From DLAJ01 sp964655525 (GTDB taxonomy: Bacteria > Bacillota > Clostridia > Lachnospirales > Lachnospiraceae): a stretch of DNA of 64,000 bases. How positions within the stretch are numbered: the stretch's first letter is position 1; each line of letters opens with the position of its first letter. The notes below the pieces were generated by a model. It was not told the origin of the DNA. It searched no databases and saw nothing but the letters and a program-made list of their open reading frames with translations. Both the position numbers and the translations under genes were made by a program. The stretch covers positions 42,300 through 106,299 of the forward strand of contig CAZZNE010000011.1 in the NCBI GenBank assembly GCA_964655525.1. Reading direction: 5' to 3'. Shown here in pieces: positions 43,212 through 54,476 of the stretch.

Positions 43212-44805
43212 TCAGTCGGGAAAGAAAAAGAAGAAAGAGCAGACCGACCAAATGGGGGCGGTTCAGGCGGCGGAGACGGAACAGTCATCACCGAAGAAAC
43301 AGGAGCCGGAGAAAAGCAGATTTCTCACACCGGGGGAGCACAACATTTCCAAAGCGAAGGGCGGGCATCGCGCTTCGGAGGCAGAGGGAACGACACCCGG
43401 CCAGCCTCGTGAGAGAACCGTCCATGGGGATCCGATCATCATAAACGGCTCGGATTATCTTCTGCGCGTAAGCGAAACGCGGATGGAGGCTCTGCTAACG
43501 TTATACCGCCGCTTTTCCGTGGAGGAGCTTCGCACTCTGTTAAAGGAGAACGGGGTTGTTTTTGGCGTCAGAGAAAAAATGCTGGAAGAGCTTGCGCAGG
43601 GAAAGCGGAATTATGAGGAGGTTCTTGTTGCAACCGGCACTGCCGCAAGAGATGGCCGTGATGGTTTTTTTGAATATCATTTTAATCCGCAGCCGGAAAC
43701 AAGGCCGATCATCCTGCCGGATGGTTCGGTAGATTATAATGTATTGGGAAAGATAGAGCTGGTGTCAGACGGGCAGCTTCTTGTCACCTATCATGCAGCG
43801 CTGCCGGCTGTAACCGGCAGGGATGTTTTGGGAAATACCATTGATGCCTATGACGGAAAAGGATTGCCGCCGTTACAGTGTAAACGTTGTGAACTGGATG
43901 AAAGCGGCTGCAAGTATTATGCCGGCACGGAGGGGAATGTTACGGTGGAAGGAAGATGCCTGACCGTAACGCCGATCTATGTGATAGAAGGCAATCTGGA
44001 TGCCGCTACCGGGGATGTGGATTTCCGCGGAGATGTGCTGGTGCAGGGCAACGTATTTGCCGGTGTTACCGTGAGAACAACGGGAAACATTACCGTAACC
44101 GGACATGTGGAAACGGCGAACCTTTTTGCGGGAAAAGATGTGATCTTAAAAAACGGAATGCAGGGTTCGGGGAGAAGCGTCATTCGTGCAGGCGGCAGCG
44201 TCATGGCGCGTTTTTTGGAGCAGACGCAGGTTTTTGCCGGAAAGGAAATCAACACGGGAGCCATGCTGAATTGTGAAGTGGACTCGGGACAGAATGTGGT
44301 GATCGTCGGAAATCGGGGTACGATCATCGGCGGCACTGTCACGGCGGTGGAGCAGATTTCGGCGGCTTCGATCGGAAATCGCGCCGGGGTAACGACGCAG
44401 CTGGTCATTGGTCTGGATTGTGAATTTAAAGAAAAGATGGGGGAAATCGACCGCCTGATGAAAGAGTATGAGGATAACCTGACAGACGCCGAGCGCGCGC
44501 TGGAGCGCATTATCTATCAGCAGAGGACACAGCGTGCGACTCCTGAGCTCCATCAGCAAAAAATGGAGCAGATGCGCAGAAAGATCAATTATCAGCTAAA
44601 AGTAAAGGAGACTGCTACGGAGCGGGAGCGGTTGATTGATGTCAATCAGCGATCCGCAGATGGGAAAATCATTGTCGGCGGGATTGCCAATGTGGGATGC
44701 GTGATCATCATAAACGGTGTGCGAGAGGTGCTGCACTCGGAGTATCGGAATGTGACATTTAAGAAGAGCAGGAAGGAAATAAGAATTGTATCGAATAATC
44801 AGTAA
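43198..44805 (+). CDS. FapA/DUF342-family protein
   Basis: A 535-residue cytoplasmic protein. After a charged low-complexity N-terminus (residues 1-70), the DUF342 region shows DGSVDYNVLGKIELV, LPAVTGRDVLGNTID and a right-handed beta-helix of repeated segments (VEGNLD-type turns; GNVFAGVTVRTTGNITVTGH, ISAASIGNRAGVTTQLVIG). A coiled coil lies at about 400-470. FapA relatives are named flagellar assembly protein A and are present in many Firmicutes, but the function is poorly defined. GGAGG lies before the ATG inside the preceding gene. Confidence 0.85.
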   Translation: MAFFNQSGKKKKKEQTDQMGAVQAAETEQSSPKKQEPEKSRFLTPGEHNISKAKGGHRASEAEGTTPGQPRERTVHGDPIIINGSDYLLRVSETRMEALLTLYRRFSVEELRTLLKENGVVFGVREKMLEELAQGKRNYEEVLVATGTAARDGRDGFFEYHFNPQPETRPIILPDGSVDYNVLGKIELVSDGQLLVTYHAALPAVTGRDVLGNTIDAYDGKGLPPLQCKRCELDESGCKYYAGTEGNVTVEGRCLTVTPIYVIEGNLDAATGDVDFRGDVLVQGNVFAGVTVRTTGNITVTGHVETANLFAGKDVILKNGMQGSGRSVIRAGGSVMARFLEQTQVFAGKEINTGAMLNCEVDSGQNVVIVGNRGTIIGGTVTAVEQISAASIGNRAGVTTQLVIGLDCEFKEKMGEIDRLMKEYEDNLTDAERALERIIYQQRTQRATPELHQQKMEQMRRKINYQLKVKETATERERLIDVNQRSADGKIIVGGIANVGCVIIINGVREVLHSEYRNVTFKKSRKEIRIVSNNQ

Positions 44806-44835
44806 AAGAGCAGGATAGGAAAGAAGGATGATTAG

Positions 44836-45006
44836 ATGAGCGAGTGGGACTTTCTATGGGGACTTGAAGGACAAGAATTAATTGATGCAATGACATCAGG
44901 TGGTACATATGATGATTGGGCATATATCGAAGAGATGGATGAAACACTTCTCCATAATGCAGAGATTGATTATTCTGATATTTTGCTATATGAATCCTCA
45001 AAATGA
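44836..45006 (+). CDS. Small acidic hypothetical protein
   Basis: A 56-codon frame, MSEWDFLWGLEGQELIDAMT at its start and ending in LLYESSK. It is strongly acidic and Trp/Tyr-containing, which is unlike random sequence. A weak AAGGATG-like site precedes the ATG. It lies 30 bases after the FapA-like gene. No relatives recognised. Confidence 0.45.
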   Translation: MSEWDFLWGLEGQELIDAMTSGGTYDDWAYIEEMDETLLHNAEIDYSDILLYESSK

Positions 45007-45090
45007 CGGATCATGAGTTTTCTTGACTTCAACAAATAAAATTGATAAATTGATAAAGAACATTTTTTGTTTCAGGAAAGGAGACTGTTC

Positions 45091-45492
45091 ATGTCAGCAT
45101 TAGAGGAGATTCGCAGTCGGTTTCAGAATGATCATTTTGCTACGGGGACCACAGGCATTGTCATCGATTCCGCGGAGCCCGGGAAGGCGGTTTGTTCCCT
45201 GATTCTGGAGGAACGGCATATGAATGAGAATAATGTTCCCATGGGTGGCGCCGTTTTTACGTTGGCGGATTTTGTTTGTGCCGTTGCTGCCAACGGATAT
45301 TCCGAGAAAAAGACGGTCAGTCAGAATGTTTCGATCACCTTTCTCGCGCCCGCAAAAGGAAAGCGTCTGATCGCAGAGGCAGCCTGTCTGAGAGCGGGAC
45401 GGACCACCGCGCTCTATGCGGCGGATGTGAAGGATGAGCTGGGCACCTATGTGGCTCATGCGATTGTGAACGGTTATGTAATCAATAAATAA
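45091..45492 (+). CDS. PaaI-family thioesterase of the aryl/acyl-CoA operon
   Basis: A 133-residue hotdog-fold enzyme: NENNVPMGGAVFTLADFVCA carries the family's NxxxxMGG...D site, in which Met replaces the His of the copy at 11211. The second half VSQNVSITFLAPAKGKRLIA is typical. AGGAAAGGAGACTGTTC precedes the ATG. It heads an operon with an acyl-CoA ligase and ferredoxin-dependent 2-oxoacid oxidation genes, so it likely releases stalled or dead-end CoA esters of that pathway. Confidence 0.82.
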   Translation: MSALEEIRSRFQNDHFATGTTGIVIDSAEPGKAVCSLILEERHMNENNVPMGGAVFTLADFVCAVAANGYSEKKTVSQNVSITFLAPAKGKRLIAEAACLRAGRTTALYAADVKDELGTYVAHAIVNGYVINK

Positions 45493-45538
45493 TTATGGGA
45501 TGCTCATAACTGAAAAATACGAAAAGGAGAAAAATATC

Positions 45539-47173
<1,635 letters not shown>

Positions 47174-47200
47174 GAAGAGCAGAAAAAAGGAGAATACAAC

Positions 47201-48760
47201 ATGGAGCTTTTTATCAAGCTGTTAATGCTTATCATTTTTTTCGGCGTCATGGTCGGAATCGGACTTTATTGCCGCCGACATGCTACTGACGTCAACGGGT
47301 TTGTGTTGGGAGGTAGGAGTGTAGGTCCCTGGCTCACCGCATTTGCCTATGGAACAAGTTATTTCTCGGCGGTGGTATTTGTGGGCTATGCAGGACAGTT
47401 CGGCTGGAAATATGGGATTGCCGCCACTTGGGCGGGGCTTGGAAATGCTTTTATCGGCTCTCTTCTTGCATGGGCGGTGCTGGGACGCCGTACCCGTATT
47501 ATGACGCAGCACTTAAACAGCGCCACCATGCCGGAATTCTTTGGCAGGCGTTTTGAGAGCAGAAGTTTAAAATTGGCGGCGTCGGTGATCATCTTTATCT
47601 TTTTGATTCCTTACACGGCAAGTCTTTACAATGGATTGAGCCGTCTGTTTGCTATGGCGTTTGATATAGATTACAGTGTGTGCGTGATCGCTATGGCGGT
47701 GCTTACCGGTATTTATGTCATTGCCGGCGGCTATATGGCAACCGCTATCAACGATTTTATTCAGGGCATGATCATGATCTTCGGCATTATTGCCGTGATC
47801 GTTGCGGTGTTAAACAGCCAGGGCGGCTTCCTGGCGGCGCTTGATGCGCTGGCGTCGGTGAGCGATGAGACGGTTTCCGCGGCGCCGGGGGTATTTAATT
47901 CTTTCTTTGGTCCTGACCCTGTGAACCTTCTGGGCGTGGTGATCCTCACCAGCCTTGGAACCTGGGGCCTGCCGCAGATGGTGCAGAAGTTTTATGCGAT
48001 CAAAAGTGAGAATGCGATCAATAAGGGTATGGTCATCTCCACGATATTTGCGGCTATCGTTTCCGGCGGCTGTTACTTCCTGGGTGGTTTCGGCAGACTT
48101 TTCAGCGACAAGATCGATATAGCGGCAAACGGCTATGATTCGGTGGTGCCCACCATGTTGTCGGGTCTTCCCACGATCCTGATCGCTGTGGTTGTCATTC
48201 TGGTGCTTTCCGCATCCATGTCCACGCTTTCTTCCCTGGTTTTGGCATCAAGCTCCACCTTGACCCTGGATTTTATAAAAGGTAATATTATAAAAGAGAT
48301 GGATGAAAAGAAACAGGTCAGATGGATGCGGGTTCTTTTGGTTGTGTTTATCGCGATTTCCGTGGTGATCGCGCTGATTCAGTACCGCTCCAATGTCACT
48401 TTTATCGCGCAGCTCATGGGTGTGAGCTGGGGAGCGCTGGCCGGCGCGTTTCTGGCACCCTTCCTCTATGGTTTATATTGGAAGCGGACAACCAAGGCGG
48501 CATGCTGGGTGAGCTTTGTGTTCTCTACGGTTGTGATGCTTGCCAATATTTTCTTCCGTGCAAGCTTTCCCACGTACCTGCAGTCGCCGATCAATGCCGG
48601 TGCATTCTGCATGCTGGCAGGACTTGTCATCGTGCCGGTGGTAAGTATGGTGACCAAAGCGCCTGAACAGAAAACGCTGGAGGAGATTTTCTCCTGCTAC
48701 GAGAAAAAAGTGACGGTTTCCGTGAAGGATTCCATCGGGGAAGAGACGGAACTGGAATAG
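47201..48760 (+). CDS. Sodium:solute symporter (SSS family)
   Basis: A 519-residue membrane protein with about 13 hydrophobic segments. SSS hallmarks are GFVLGGRSVGPWLTAFAYGT near the start, WAVLGRRTRIMTQHLNSATM and TGIYVIAGGYMATAINDFIQ. It imports a small organic substrate with Na+. It lies between an acyl-CoA ligase and ior genes with short gaps, suggesting it brings in the acid that the pathway uses. Confidence 0.88.
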   Translation: MELFIKLLMLIIFFGVMVGIGLYCRRHATDVNGFVLGGRSVGPWLTAFAYGTSYFSAVVFVGYAGQFGWKYGIAATWAGLGNAFIGSLLAWAVLGRRTRIMTQHLNSATMPEFFGRRFESRSLKLAASVIIFIFLIPYTASLYNGLSRLFAMAFDIDYSVCVIAMAVLTGIYVIAGGYMATAINDFIQGMIMIFGIIAVIVAVLNSQGGFLAALDALASVSDETVSAAPGVFNSFFGPDPVNLLGVVILTSLGTWGLPQMVQKFYAIKSENAINKGMVISTIFAAIVSGGCYFLGGFGRLFSDKIDIAANGYDSVVPTMLSGLPTILIAVVVILVLSASMSTLSSLVLASSSTLTLDFIKGNIIKEMDEKKQVRWMRVLLVVFIAISVVIALIQYRSNVTFIAQLMGVSWGALAGAFLAPFLYGLYWKRTTKAACWVSFVFSTVVMLANIFFRASFPTYLQSPINAGAFCMLAGLVIVPVVSMVTKAPEQKTLEEIFSCYEKKVTVSVKDSIGEETELE

Positions 48761-48775
48761 GGAGGGACAATACAT

Positions 48776-50515
48776 ATGAAAACACTGATGCTTGGCAACG
48801 AGGCGTTTGCCAGAGGTCTTTATGAGGCAGGCTGCTGCTTTGTATCCAGCTATCCCGGAACGCCCAGCACGGAGATTACCGAATGTGCCGCGAAATACGA
48901 GGAGCTGTATGCGGAGTGGGCGCCCAACGAAAAGGTGGCTCTCGAAGGGGCGCTTGGTGCCTCCTTGGCGGGGAAGAGGAGCTTCTGTGGCATGAAACAC
49001 GTGGGTCTGAATGTAGCGGCGGATCCGCTTTTTACCATTTCCTATACCGGCGTGAACGCGGGGCTGGTGATCGGTGTGGCCGATGATGCCGGCATGCACA
49101 GTTCCCAGAATGAGCAGGATTCCAGACATTACGCACAGGCTGCAAAGATTCCCATGCTCGAGCCCTCGGATTCCGCGGAGGCGCTTATGTTTGCAAAGCT
49201 GGCCTATGAACTTTCGGAAAAATTTGATACGGCGGTTCTCATGAAGATGTGTACCCGTGTCAGCCATTCCCAGAGCGTGATGGAACCGGGAGAGAGGGTG
49301 CTTCCGGAGCAGAAGAAATACGAGAAGAACCCGGCGAAATATATTATGATGCCCGCCAATGCAAAGAAACGTCATCCGGAAGTGGAGGAGCGCACCTTGG
49401 CGTTGCGAGACTGGGCTGAGACAGCGGAGATCAACCGGGTCGAGGAGGGCAGCGATAAGTCGTGCGGCATTATTACATCTTCCACCTGTTATCAGTATGT
49501 GAAAGAAGCCTTTGGTGATACCTATCCCGTTCTGAAGCTTGGTATGATCTGGCCTATGCCGGAGCGGAAGATCAAGGATTTTGCGGCATCGGTTGAAAAG
49601 CTTGTGGTAGTGGAGGAGCTGGACGGTTTTATTGAGACCCATTGCAGGAATCTGGGTCTTACAGTGTCAGGAAAAGATCTGTTTTCCAGTATCGGAGAGC
49701 TGAGCCAGAATGTGGTGAAGGAGAAGCTGGGAGGAAAAGTGCAGACGGGCGCGTCCATGGATGAGGCTATTCCTGCCAGACCACCGGTTATGTGCGCGGG
49801 CTGTCCCCATCGCAGCATCTTTTATGTATTGAAAAAATTAAAGCTTACGGTGCTTGGAGATATTGGGTGCTATACATTGGGAGCCGTAGCGCCTCTTGGC
49901 GCCATTGACACCACTGTGTGTATGGGAGCTTCCGTTTCGGGACTCCACGGTTTCGTCAAGGCGGGAGATGAGGAGAATGCAGGAAGGACCGTGGCGGTCA
50001 TAGGCGATTCCACATTTATCCATTCCGGTGTAACCGGTCTGATCAATATCGCTTATAACGAATCGAACGCTACTGTGATCATATTGGACAACTCCATCAC
50101 GGGAATGACGGGGCATCAGCAGAATCCAACTACCGGTTATAACCTGAAAGGAGACCCTTGTACCAAGATCGATCTGGAGAGTCTGTGCCATGCGGTAGGG
50201 ATCGGACGGGTAAGAGTGGTGGATCCCTACGATTTGGAAACCTGTCAGACGGTGATCAGTGAGGAGCTTGCGGCGAAAGAGCCTTCCGTTATTATTTCCC
50301 GCCGACCCTGTGCACTGTTAAAATATGTCAAGCATCCGGGACCGATCTGTGCGGATACGGAGAAGTGTAAAGGATGTAAGGCATGTATGAGCATCGGTTG
50401 TCCTGCCATAAGCATGGAGGAGGGCAAGGCAAAGATCGATACGACGCTCTGCGTAGGATGCGGCGTTTGCGGGCAGCTCTGCAAATTCGGTGCGCTTGGC
50501 TCAGATAAGAATTGA
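48776..50515 (+). CDS. iorA: Indolepyruvate:ferredoxin oxidoreductase, alpha subunit
   Basis: A 579-residue TPP- and Fe-S-dependent enzyme subunit that oxidatively decarboxylates aryl pyruvates (from Trp, Phe, Tyr) to aryl-acetyl-CoA, reducing ferredoxin. The N-terminal pyrimidine-binding part has SSYPGTPSTEI and NEKVALEGALGASLAGKR; the TPP part has CAGCPHRSIF, GDIGCYTLG and GDSTFIHSGVTGLINIAYN. The C-terminus carries two 4Fe-4S ferredoxin motifs, CKGCKACMSIGCP and CVGCGVCGQLC. The length is near the usual 600. AGGGAGGG precedes the ATG. It pairs with iorB, 38 bases downstream. Confidence 0.95.
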   Translation: MKTLMLGNEAFARGLYEAGCCFVSSYPGTPSTEITECAAKYEELYAEWAPNEKVALEGALGASLAGKRSFCGMKHVGLNVAADPLFTISYTGVNAGLVIGVADDAGMHSSQNEQDSRHYAQAAKIPMLEPSDSAEALMFAKLAYELSEKFDTAVLMKMCTRVSHSQSVMEPGERVLPEQKKYEKNPAKYIMMPANAKKRHPEVEERTLALRDWAETAEINRVEEGSDKSCGIITSSTCYQYVKEAFGDTYPVLKLGMIWPMPERKIKDFAASVEKLVVVEELDGFIETHCRNLGLTVSGKDLFSSIGELSQNVVKEKLGGKVQTGASMDEAIPARPPVMCAGCPHRSIFYVLKKLKLTVLGDIGCYTLGAVAPLGAIDTTVCMGASVSGLHGFVKAGDEENAGRTVAVIGDSTFIHSGVTGLINIAYNESNATVIILDNSITGMTGHQQNPTTGYNLKGDPCTKIDLESLCHAVGIGRVRVVDPYDLETCQTVISEELAAKEPSVIISRRPCALLKYVKHPGPICADTEKCKGCKACMSIGCPAISMEEGKAKIDTTLCVGCGVCGQLCKFGALGSDKN

Positions 50516-50553
50516 AGGTATGATACGAACATACACCAGAATGGAGATAAAAT

Positions 50554-51126
50554 ATGGAAACGAAGAATATCATGATCGTGGGTGTCGGTGGACAGGGAAC
50601 TTTGCTGGCAAGCAAGCTTTTGGGACGTCTGCTCCTTAGCAAAGGATATGATGTGAAGGTCAGCGAGGTGCATGGCATGAGCCAGCGGGGAGGAAGCGTT
50701 GTGACTTATGTCCGCTGGGGCGACAGGGTTTATTCCCCCATTATCGATAAAGGGCAGGCGGACTGCATTCTTTCCTTTGAGCTTCTGGAAGCGGCCCGTT
50801 ATACGGAATATTTGAAGCCGGACGGCAGGATCATTGTCAACAGCCAAAAGATCAATCCTATGCCGGTGATCGCAGGTGTGGCCGCGTATCCGGAGAAGCT
50901 GGAAGAGAAGCTGGAAAAGCTGGGGGGTAATGTGGATGCGCTGGATGCGCTTGCTCTGGCGGAGGAAGCGGGAAGCAGTAAGGCAGTGAATCTGGTGCTC
51001 ATGGGCAGGCTCGCCAGATACTTTGACTTTACTTTAGAGGAGTGGCAGGATGCCATAGAACAAAGCGTGCCGCCTAAATTCCTGGAGATGAACAGGAAGG
51101 CATTCCTGCTTGGCTGGAATTCATGA
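50554..51126 (+). CDS. iorB: Indolepyruvate:ferredoxin oxidoreductase, beta subunit
   Basis: A 190-residue gamma-domain-type subunit: IMIVGVGGQGTLLASKLLGR (CoA-binding Gly-rich motif), SEVHGMSQRGGSVVTYVRWG and SFELLEAARYTEYLKPDGRI are diagnostic. It completes the IorAB enzyme. GGAGATAAAAT precedes the ATG. It is 38 bases after iorA and 33 before the ligase. Confidence 0.95.
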   Translation: METKNIMIVGVGGQGTLLASKLLGRLLLSKGYDVKVSEVHGMSQRGGSVVTYVRWGDRVYSPIIDKGQADCILSFELLEAARYTEYLKPDGRIIVNSQKINPMPVIAGVAAYPEKLEEKLEKLGGNVDALDALALAEEAGSSKAVNLVLMGRLARYFDFTLEEWQDAIEQSVPPKFLEMNRKAFLLGWNS

Positions 51127-51159
51127 GAAACAGATAAAAATAAAGAGGGGGAAAAGCTT

Positions 51160-52458
51160 ATGGAACGGTATTATCAAAAAGAAATTGAAACTGCGGACCG
51201 GGAGCAGATTCTTGCATGGCAGAATGAGCGGCTGGTCAAACAGGTGCGCCATGTGTGGGACAATGTGCCTTACTATCGCGCGAAAATGGAGGAGAAGGGA
51301 GTTACCCCCGATGATATTCAGAGTGTGGACGATCTTTACAAACTGCCCTTTTTGACAAAGGATGATCTGCGGGATGCTTACCCGTACGGCCTGATGGGGA
51401 GGCCTCTTAAGGACTGTGTCCGCATCCAGTCCACATCGGGCACCACCGGCCGCAGGGTAGTGGCATTTTACACCCAGCATGACATTGACCTGTGGGAGGA
51501 CTGCTGCGCCCGTGCCATTGTGGCAGCAGGCGGAACCAACGAGGACGTCTGTCATGTCTGCTATGGATATGGTCTTTTTACCGGAGGACCCGGACTCAAC
51601 GGAGGCAGTCACAAGGTAGGGTGTCTGACGCTTCCCATGTCCTCGGGCAATACGGATCGCCAGCTGCAGTTTATGGTGGATCTGGAGGCTACGATTCTGT
51701 GCTGTACACCTTCTTATGCCGCGTATCTGGCTGAGTCCATTCATGAGCGGGGACTGAGGGACAAGATCAAGCTGAAGGCCGGAATCTTCGGAGCCGAGGC
51801 ATGGAGCGAGGAGATGCGTCAGGATATCCAGAATAAGCTGGGGATCAAGGCCTATGATATCTACGGGCTTACAGAGACCAGCGGCCCCGGTGTTTCCTTT
51901 GAGTGCAGTGAGCAGACCGGCATGCATATTAATGAGGATCATTTTATTGCCGAGATCATCGATCCGGATACAGGGGAGGTTCTTCCCGAGGGCAGCAAGG
52001 GTGAGCTGGTGTTTACTGCCATTACCAAGGAAGCCTTTCCGCTTCTTCGTTACCGTACCAGAGACATCTGCGTGCTGACCAGAAAGAAATGCTCCTGCGG
52101 CCGCACCCATGTTAAGATGAGCAAGCCGATGGGCAGAAGCGATGATATGCTGATTGTCAAGGGCGTCAATGTATTCCCGTCCCAGATTGAAACGGTGCTT
52201 CTGGAGCAGGGGTATCCCGCAAATTATCAGATCATTGTGGACCGGATCAACAATTCCGACACGCTGGAGGTCATGGTGGAGATGTCTTCCGAGAACTTCT
52301 CCGACAACCTGGGTAAGATCACGGAGATGGAGAAAGGATTGGTGTCAGCGCTCAAGGCCATGCTGGGTATTTATGCCAAGGTGCGTCTGGTGGCACCCAA
52401 GTCCATTACCAGAAGCGAGGGTAAGGCAGTGCGTGTGATTGATAAGCGGAAAATATAA
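51160..52458 (+). CDS. paaK: Phenylacetate-CoA ligase family enzyme
   Basis: A 432-residue adenylate-forming ligase of the PaaK type. It starts RYYQKEIETADREQILAWQN and has QSTSGTTGRRVVAFYT (P-loop), YGLTETSGPGVSFECSEQTG and RSDDMLIVKGVNVFPSQIE. With IorAB it is commonly co-encoded in anaerobes, where it can run as an aryl-acetyl-CoA synthetase; in the reverse direction it could conserve energy as ATP, which is speculation for the AMP-forming type. AGAGGGGGAAAAGCTT precedes the ATG. Confidence 0.92.
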   Translation: MERYYQKEIETADREQILAWQNERLVKQVRHVWDNVPYYRAKMEEKGVTPDDIQSVDDLYKLPFLTKDDLRDAYPYGLMGRPLKDCVRIQSTSGTTGRRVVAFYTQHDIDLWEDCCARAIVAAGGTNEDVCHVCYGYGLFTGGPGLNGGSHKVGCLTLPMSSGNTDRQLQFMVDLEATILCCTPSYAAYLAESIHERGLRDKIKLKAGIFGAEAWSEEMRQDIQNKLGIKAYDIYGLTETSGPGVSFECSEQTGMHINEDHFIAEIIDPDTGEVLPEGSKGELVFTAITKEAFPLLRYRTRDICVLTRKKCSCGRTHVKMSKPMGRSDDMLIVKGVNVFPSQIETVLLEQGYPANYQIIVDRINNSDTLEVMVEMSSENFSDNLGKITEMEKGLVSALKAMLGIYAKVRLVAPKSITRSEGKAVRVIDKRKI

Positions 52459-52475
52459 AATGGAGGAGGAATAAG

Positions 52476-52922
52476 ATGGACGAGAAAAAGATGACAATAC
52501 CGCAGATTTCTGTATTTCTGGAAAATAAAGCGGGACAGCTTGCGGACATTACCCGTATTCTCTCGGAAAATCAGGTGAATATGCGGGCAATCAATATTGC
52601 GGAGACTGCGGATTACGGCGTTCTGCGGCTTATTGTGGACGATGCCTCAAAGGCTTCCGCCATTCTTTTGGAGCAGGGCTTTGTCCTGACTATGACACCT
52701 GTTGTGGGGGTTACGGTTCCGGATACCCCCGGCGGGCTTGGCAAGGTGCTTGGTGTGATTTCCCAGGCAGAGATAGATGTGGAGTATATGTACTCCGTCT
52801 TCGGTCAGAAGGACGGGCAGGCATGCATGATCTTCCGCGTGGCGGATACGGACGGGCTGACGGCGCTTCTTGAAAAGAACGGCATCGGTACGATTACGGG
52901 AGAAGATCTCGGGATTCATTAA
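52476..52922 (+). CDS. Double ACT-domain protein
   Basis: A 148-residue protein made of two ACT domains: QISVFLENKAGQLADITRIL, then TVPDTPGGLGKVLGVISQAE. ACT pairs bind amino acids and regulate enzymes; genes of this type regularly follow paaK in ior operons, where they probably sense aromatic amino acids. It begins 17 bases after paaK behind GGAGGAATAAG. A strong terminator follows. Confidence 0.88.
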   Translation: MDEKKMTIPQISVFLENKAGQLADITRILSENQVNMRAINIAETADYGVLRLIVDDASKASAILLEQGFVLTMTPVVGVTVPDTPGGLGKVLGVISQAEIDVEYMYSVFGQKDGQACMIFRVADTDGLTALLEKNGIGTITGEDLGIH

Positions 52923-52944
52923 GTTTTGTTTTTCGCTTTGGTAT

Positions 52945-53008
52945 AAACCGCCTTGTTGTCCGGGTAGTATTGACAGTTTGATCATACCCGGACAGCAAGG
53001 CGGTTTTT
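52945..53008 (+). terminator. Strong terminator of the IOR operon
   Basis: AAACCGCCTTGTTGTCCGGG and CCCGGACAGCAAGGCGGTTT pair over about 20 bp with one mismatch, followed by T. The A-rich left flank may allow it to work for the convergent HD-GYP gene as well. Confidence 0.92.
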
Positions 53009-53057
53009 GCGTTCTTGATTTGACAGATGTATTGTGATCCAACGTTTCTAAGCGTAT

Positions 53058-54476
53058 TTATGTATTATTTCCTGCTTTTTTCGCTATGGTAATATTTCCG
53101 CTTTCTATAAGAGACAGAAGGCAGTCGATAATAACGGGATCAAACTGCGTTCCCCTGTTGTTTTTCAACTCGCCGATGATAATGTCGTCGGAGAGGGGGG
53201 TGCGGTAGCAGCGGTGGCTGTTCATCGCATCGAACGCATCCGACACGCAGATTATGCGTGCTATGAGGGGAATCTCATCTCCGGCAAGCCCGTTGGGATA
53301 GCCTTTTCCGTCGTATCGCTCGTGGTGGAACATCGCGCCTGTTCGGATGCTGTCTATCGCGTTAAAATCGCGAAGTACCTCTCCGCCGAAAACAGTGTGC
53401 TTCTTCATCGTGTCGTATTCCTCATCCGTGAGCTTCCCGGGCTTTCCGAGTATTTCATCGGGTATATATATTTTGCCGCAGTCGTGCATGAGTGCTATCC
53501 AGTAGATCTGCTCGCACTCAGCTTCTGAAAATCCCAGCTTTTCGGCAATCATCTTGGAATACTGCGCGACGCGGAGCGAGTGTCCCTTTGTACTCGGGTC
53601 TTTTGCCTCGATGAAATTAACGATAGTCTGCATCGTCTGCTCGATGATCATCTTGTCGCGTTTTTGCTGCTCTACATAACGCTTTACGTTGATTTTTATG
53701 GCAATCATCGTGATAAAGCTGATCATCCATGCGATAGTCAGGACGCAGAGCACCAAGAAAAACGGATTGTTTATAATCCTCGCATGGAGGTGATAGTGTA
53801 TCTCTCCTACGGAAAAATCTGCAACGTAGTCTTCGGCTTTTGAAGGGATGTACGTGATAAAGCCAATTTTCACGCTGCCCGTCACGGTAGATGACTTTCG
53901 ACCCATGATGTTGATGTCGTTCGCATCCGCGTTGGGGAAAAAAACAAAATGGTCTCCCTCGTACAGCTTGACCATGAGTCCGATCGATGTTAAGTAATGC
54001 TCGATGGTTATATCATAATTGGAGTATTGGGGAATTTTTATCGTCTGAACTTGTTCGCTGCCCGAGTTTACATTCTGATGGAACTCAACTTCGCCGTCCC
54101 ATGCGTCGTTTAGGCACATATCTTCAGGAATGCGGATCATGACGCTCCAATCGCAAAGGTTGTTGGCGGAGTTGTTGATGATCTCCATCTCGTATATCGT
54201 GCCGACGGTTGACATATAAATGAGATTTCCGTCGTTGTCACAAACTTTGGTGCTTATCCACGAACCCGAATCACCGCCTCTTGGCGCCAGGTTCACAATC
54301 ATGTCGTCAAAGATCATAGACGTTCCCTCGCGAGTGGCGTTGGAGAAGTCGCATACTCTTTCACGAGAATTATACAGATAATTCTGCAGTAAGAGAACGA
54401 TAACCCCTGCCACGATAACGATTGGGAGAATGATGTTTATGATATCCAGGAGTTTTCCGCTCTTTATCTTCTGCAT
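53058..54476 (-). CDS. Membrane HD-GYP domain protein (cyclic-di-GMP phosphodiesterase family)
   Basis: A 472-residue protein. Helices at about residues 10-35 (IINIILPIVIVAGVIVLLL) and 245-275 (FFLVLCVLTIAWMISFITMI) flank an extracytoplasmic sensor domain of about 200 residues with no recognised fold. The C-terminal 190 residues are HD-GYP: KGHSLRVAQYSKMIAEKLGF, HDCGKIYIPDEILGKPGKLT, HHERYDGKGYPNGLAGDEIP. The HD and GYP signatures are intact, so c-di-GMP hydrolysis to GMP is likely. The ATG at 54476 follows AAGGTGG; upstream in-frame ATGs are possible. It converges on the IOR operon. Confidence 0.88.
   Translation of the reverse strand: MQKIKSGKLLDIINIILPIVIVAGVIVLLLQNYLYNSRERVCDFSNATREGTSMIFDDMIVNLAPRGGDSGSWISTKVCDNDGNLIYMSTVGTIYEMEIINNSANNLCDWSVMIRIPEDMCLNDAWDGEVEFHQNVNSGSEQVQTIKIPQYSNYDITIEHYLTSIGLMVKLYEGDHFVFFPNADANDINIMGRKSSTVTGSVKIGFITYIPSKAEDYVADFSVGEIHYHLHARIINNPFFLVLCVLTIAWMISFITMIAIKINVKRYVEQQKRDKMIIEQTMQTIVNFIEAKDPSTKGHSLRVAQYSKMIAEKLGFSEAECEQIYWIALMHDCGKIYIPDEILGKPGKLTDEEYDTMKKHTVFGGEVLRDFNAIDSIRTGAMFHHERYDGKGYPNGLAGDEIPLIARIICVSDAFDAMNSHRCYRTPLSDDIIIGELKNNRGTQFDPVIIDCLLSLIESGNITIAKKAGNNT

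Noticed and set aside
48473..49642. A 389-codon open frame on the minus strand
   Set aside because: It runs opposite to the symporter and iorA genes, which are clear homologues of known families with ribosome binding sites; the antisense product matches nothing and reflects codon bias.
51121..52110. A 329-codon open frame on the minus strand
   Set aside because: Antisense shadow of the phenylacetate-CoA ligase gene; no ribosome binding site or recognisable product.
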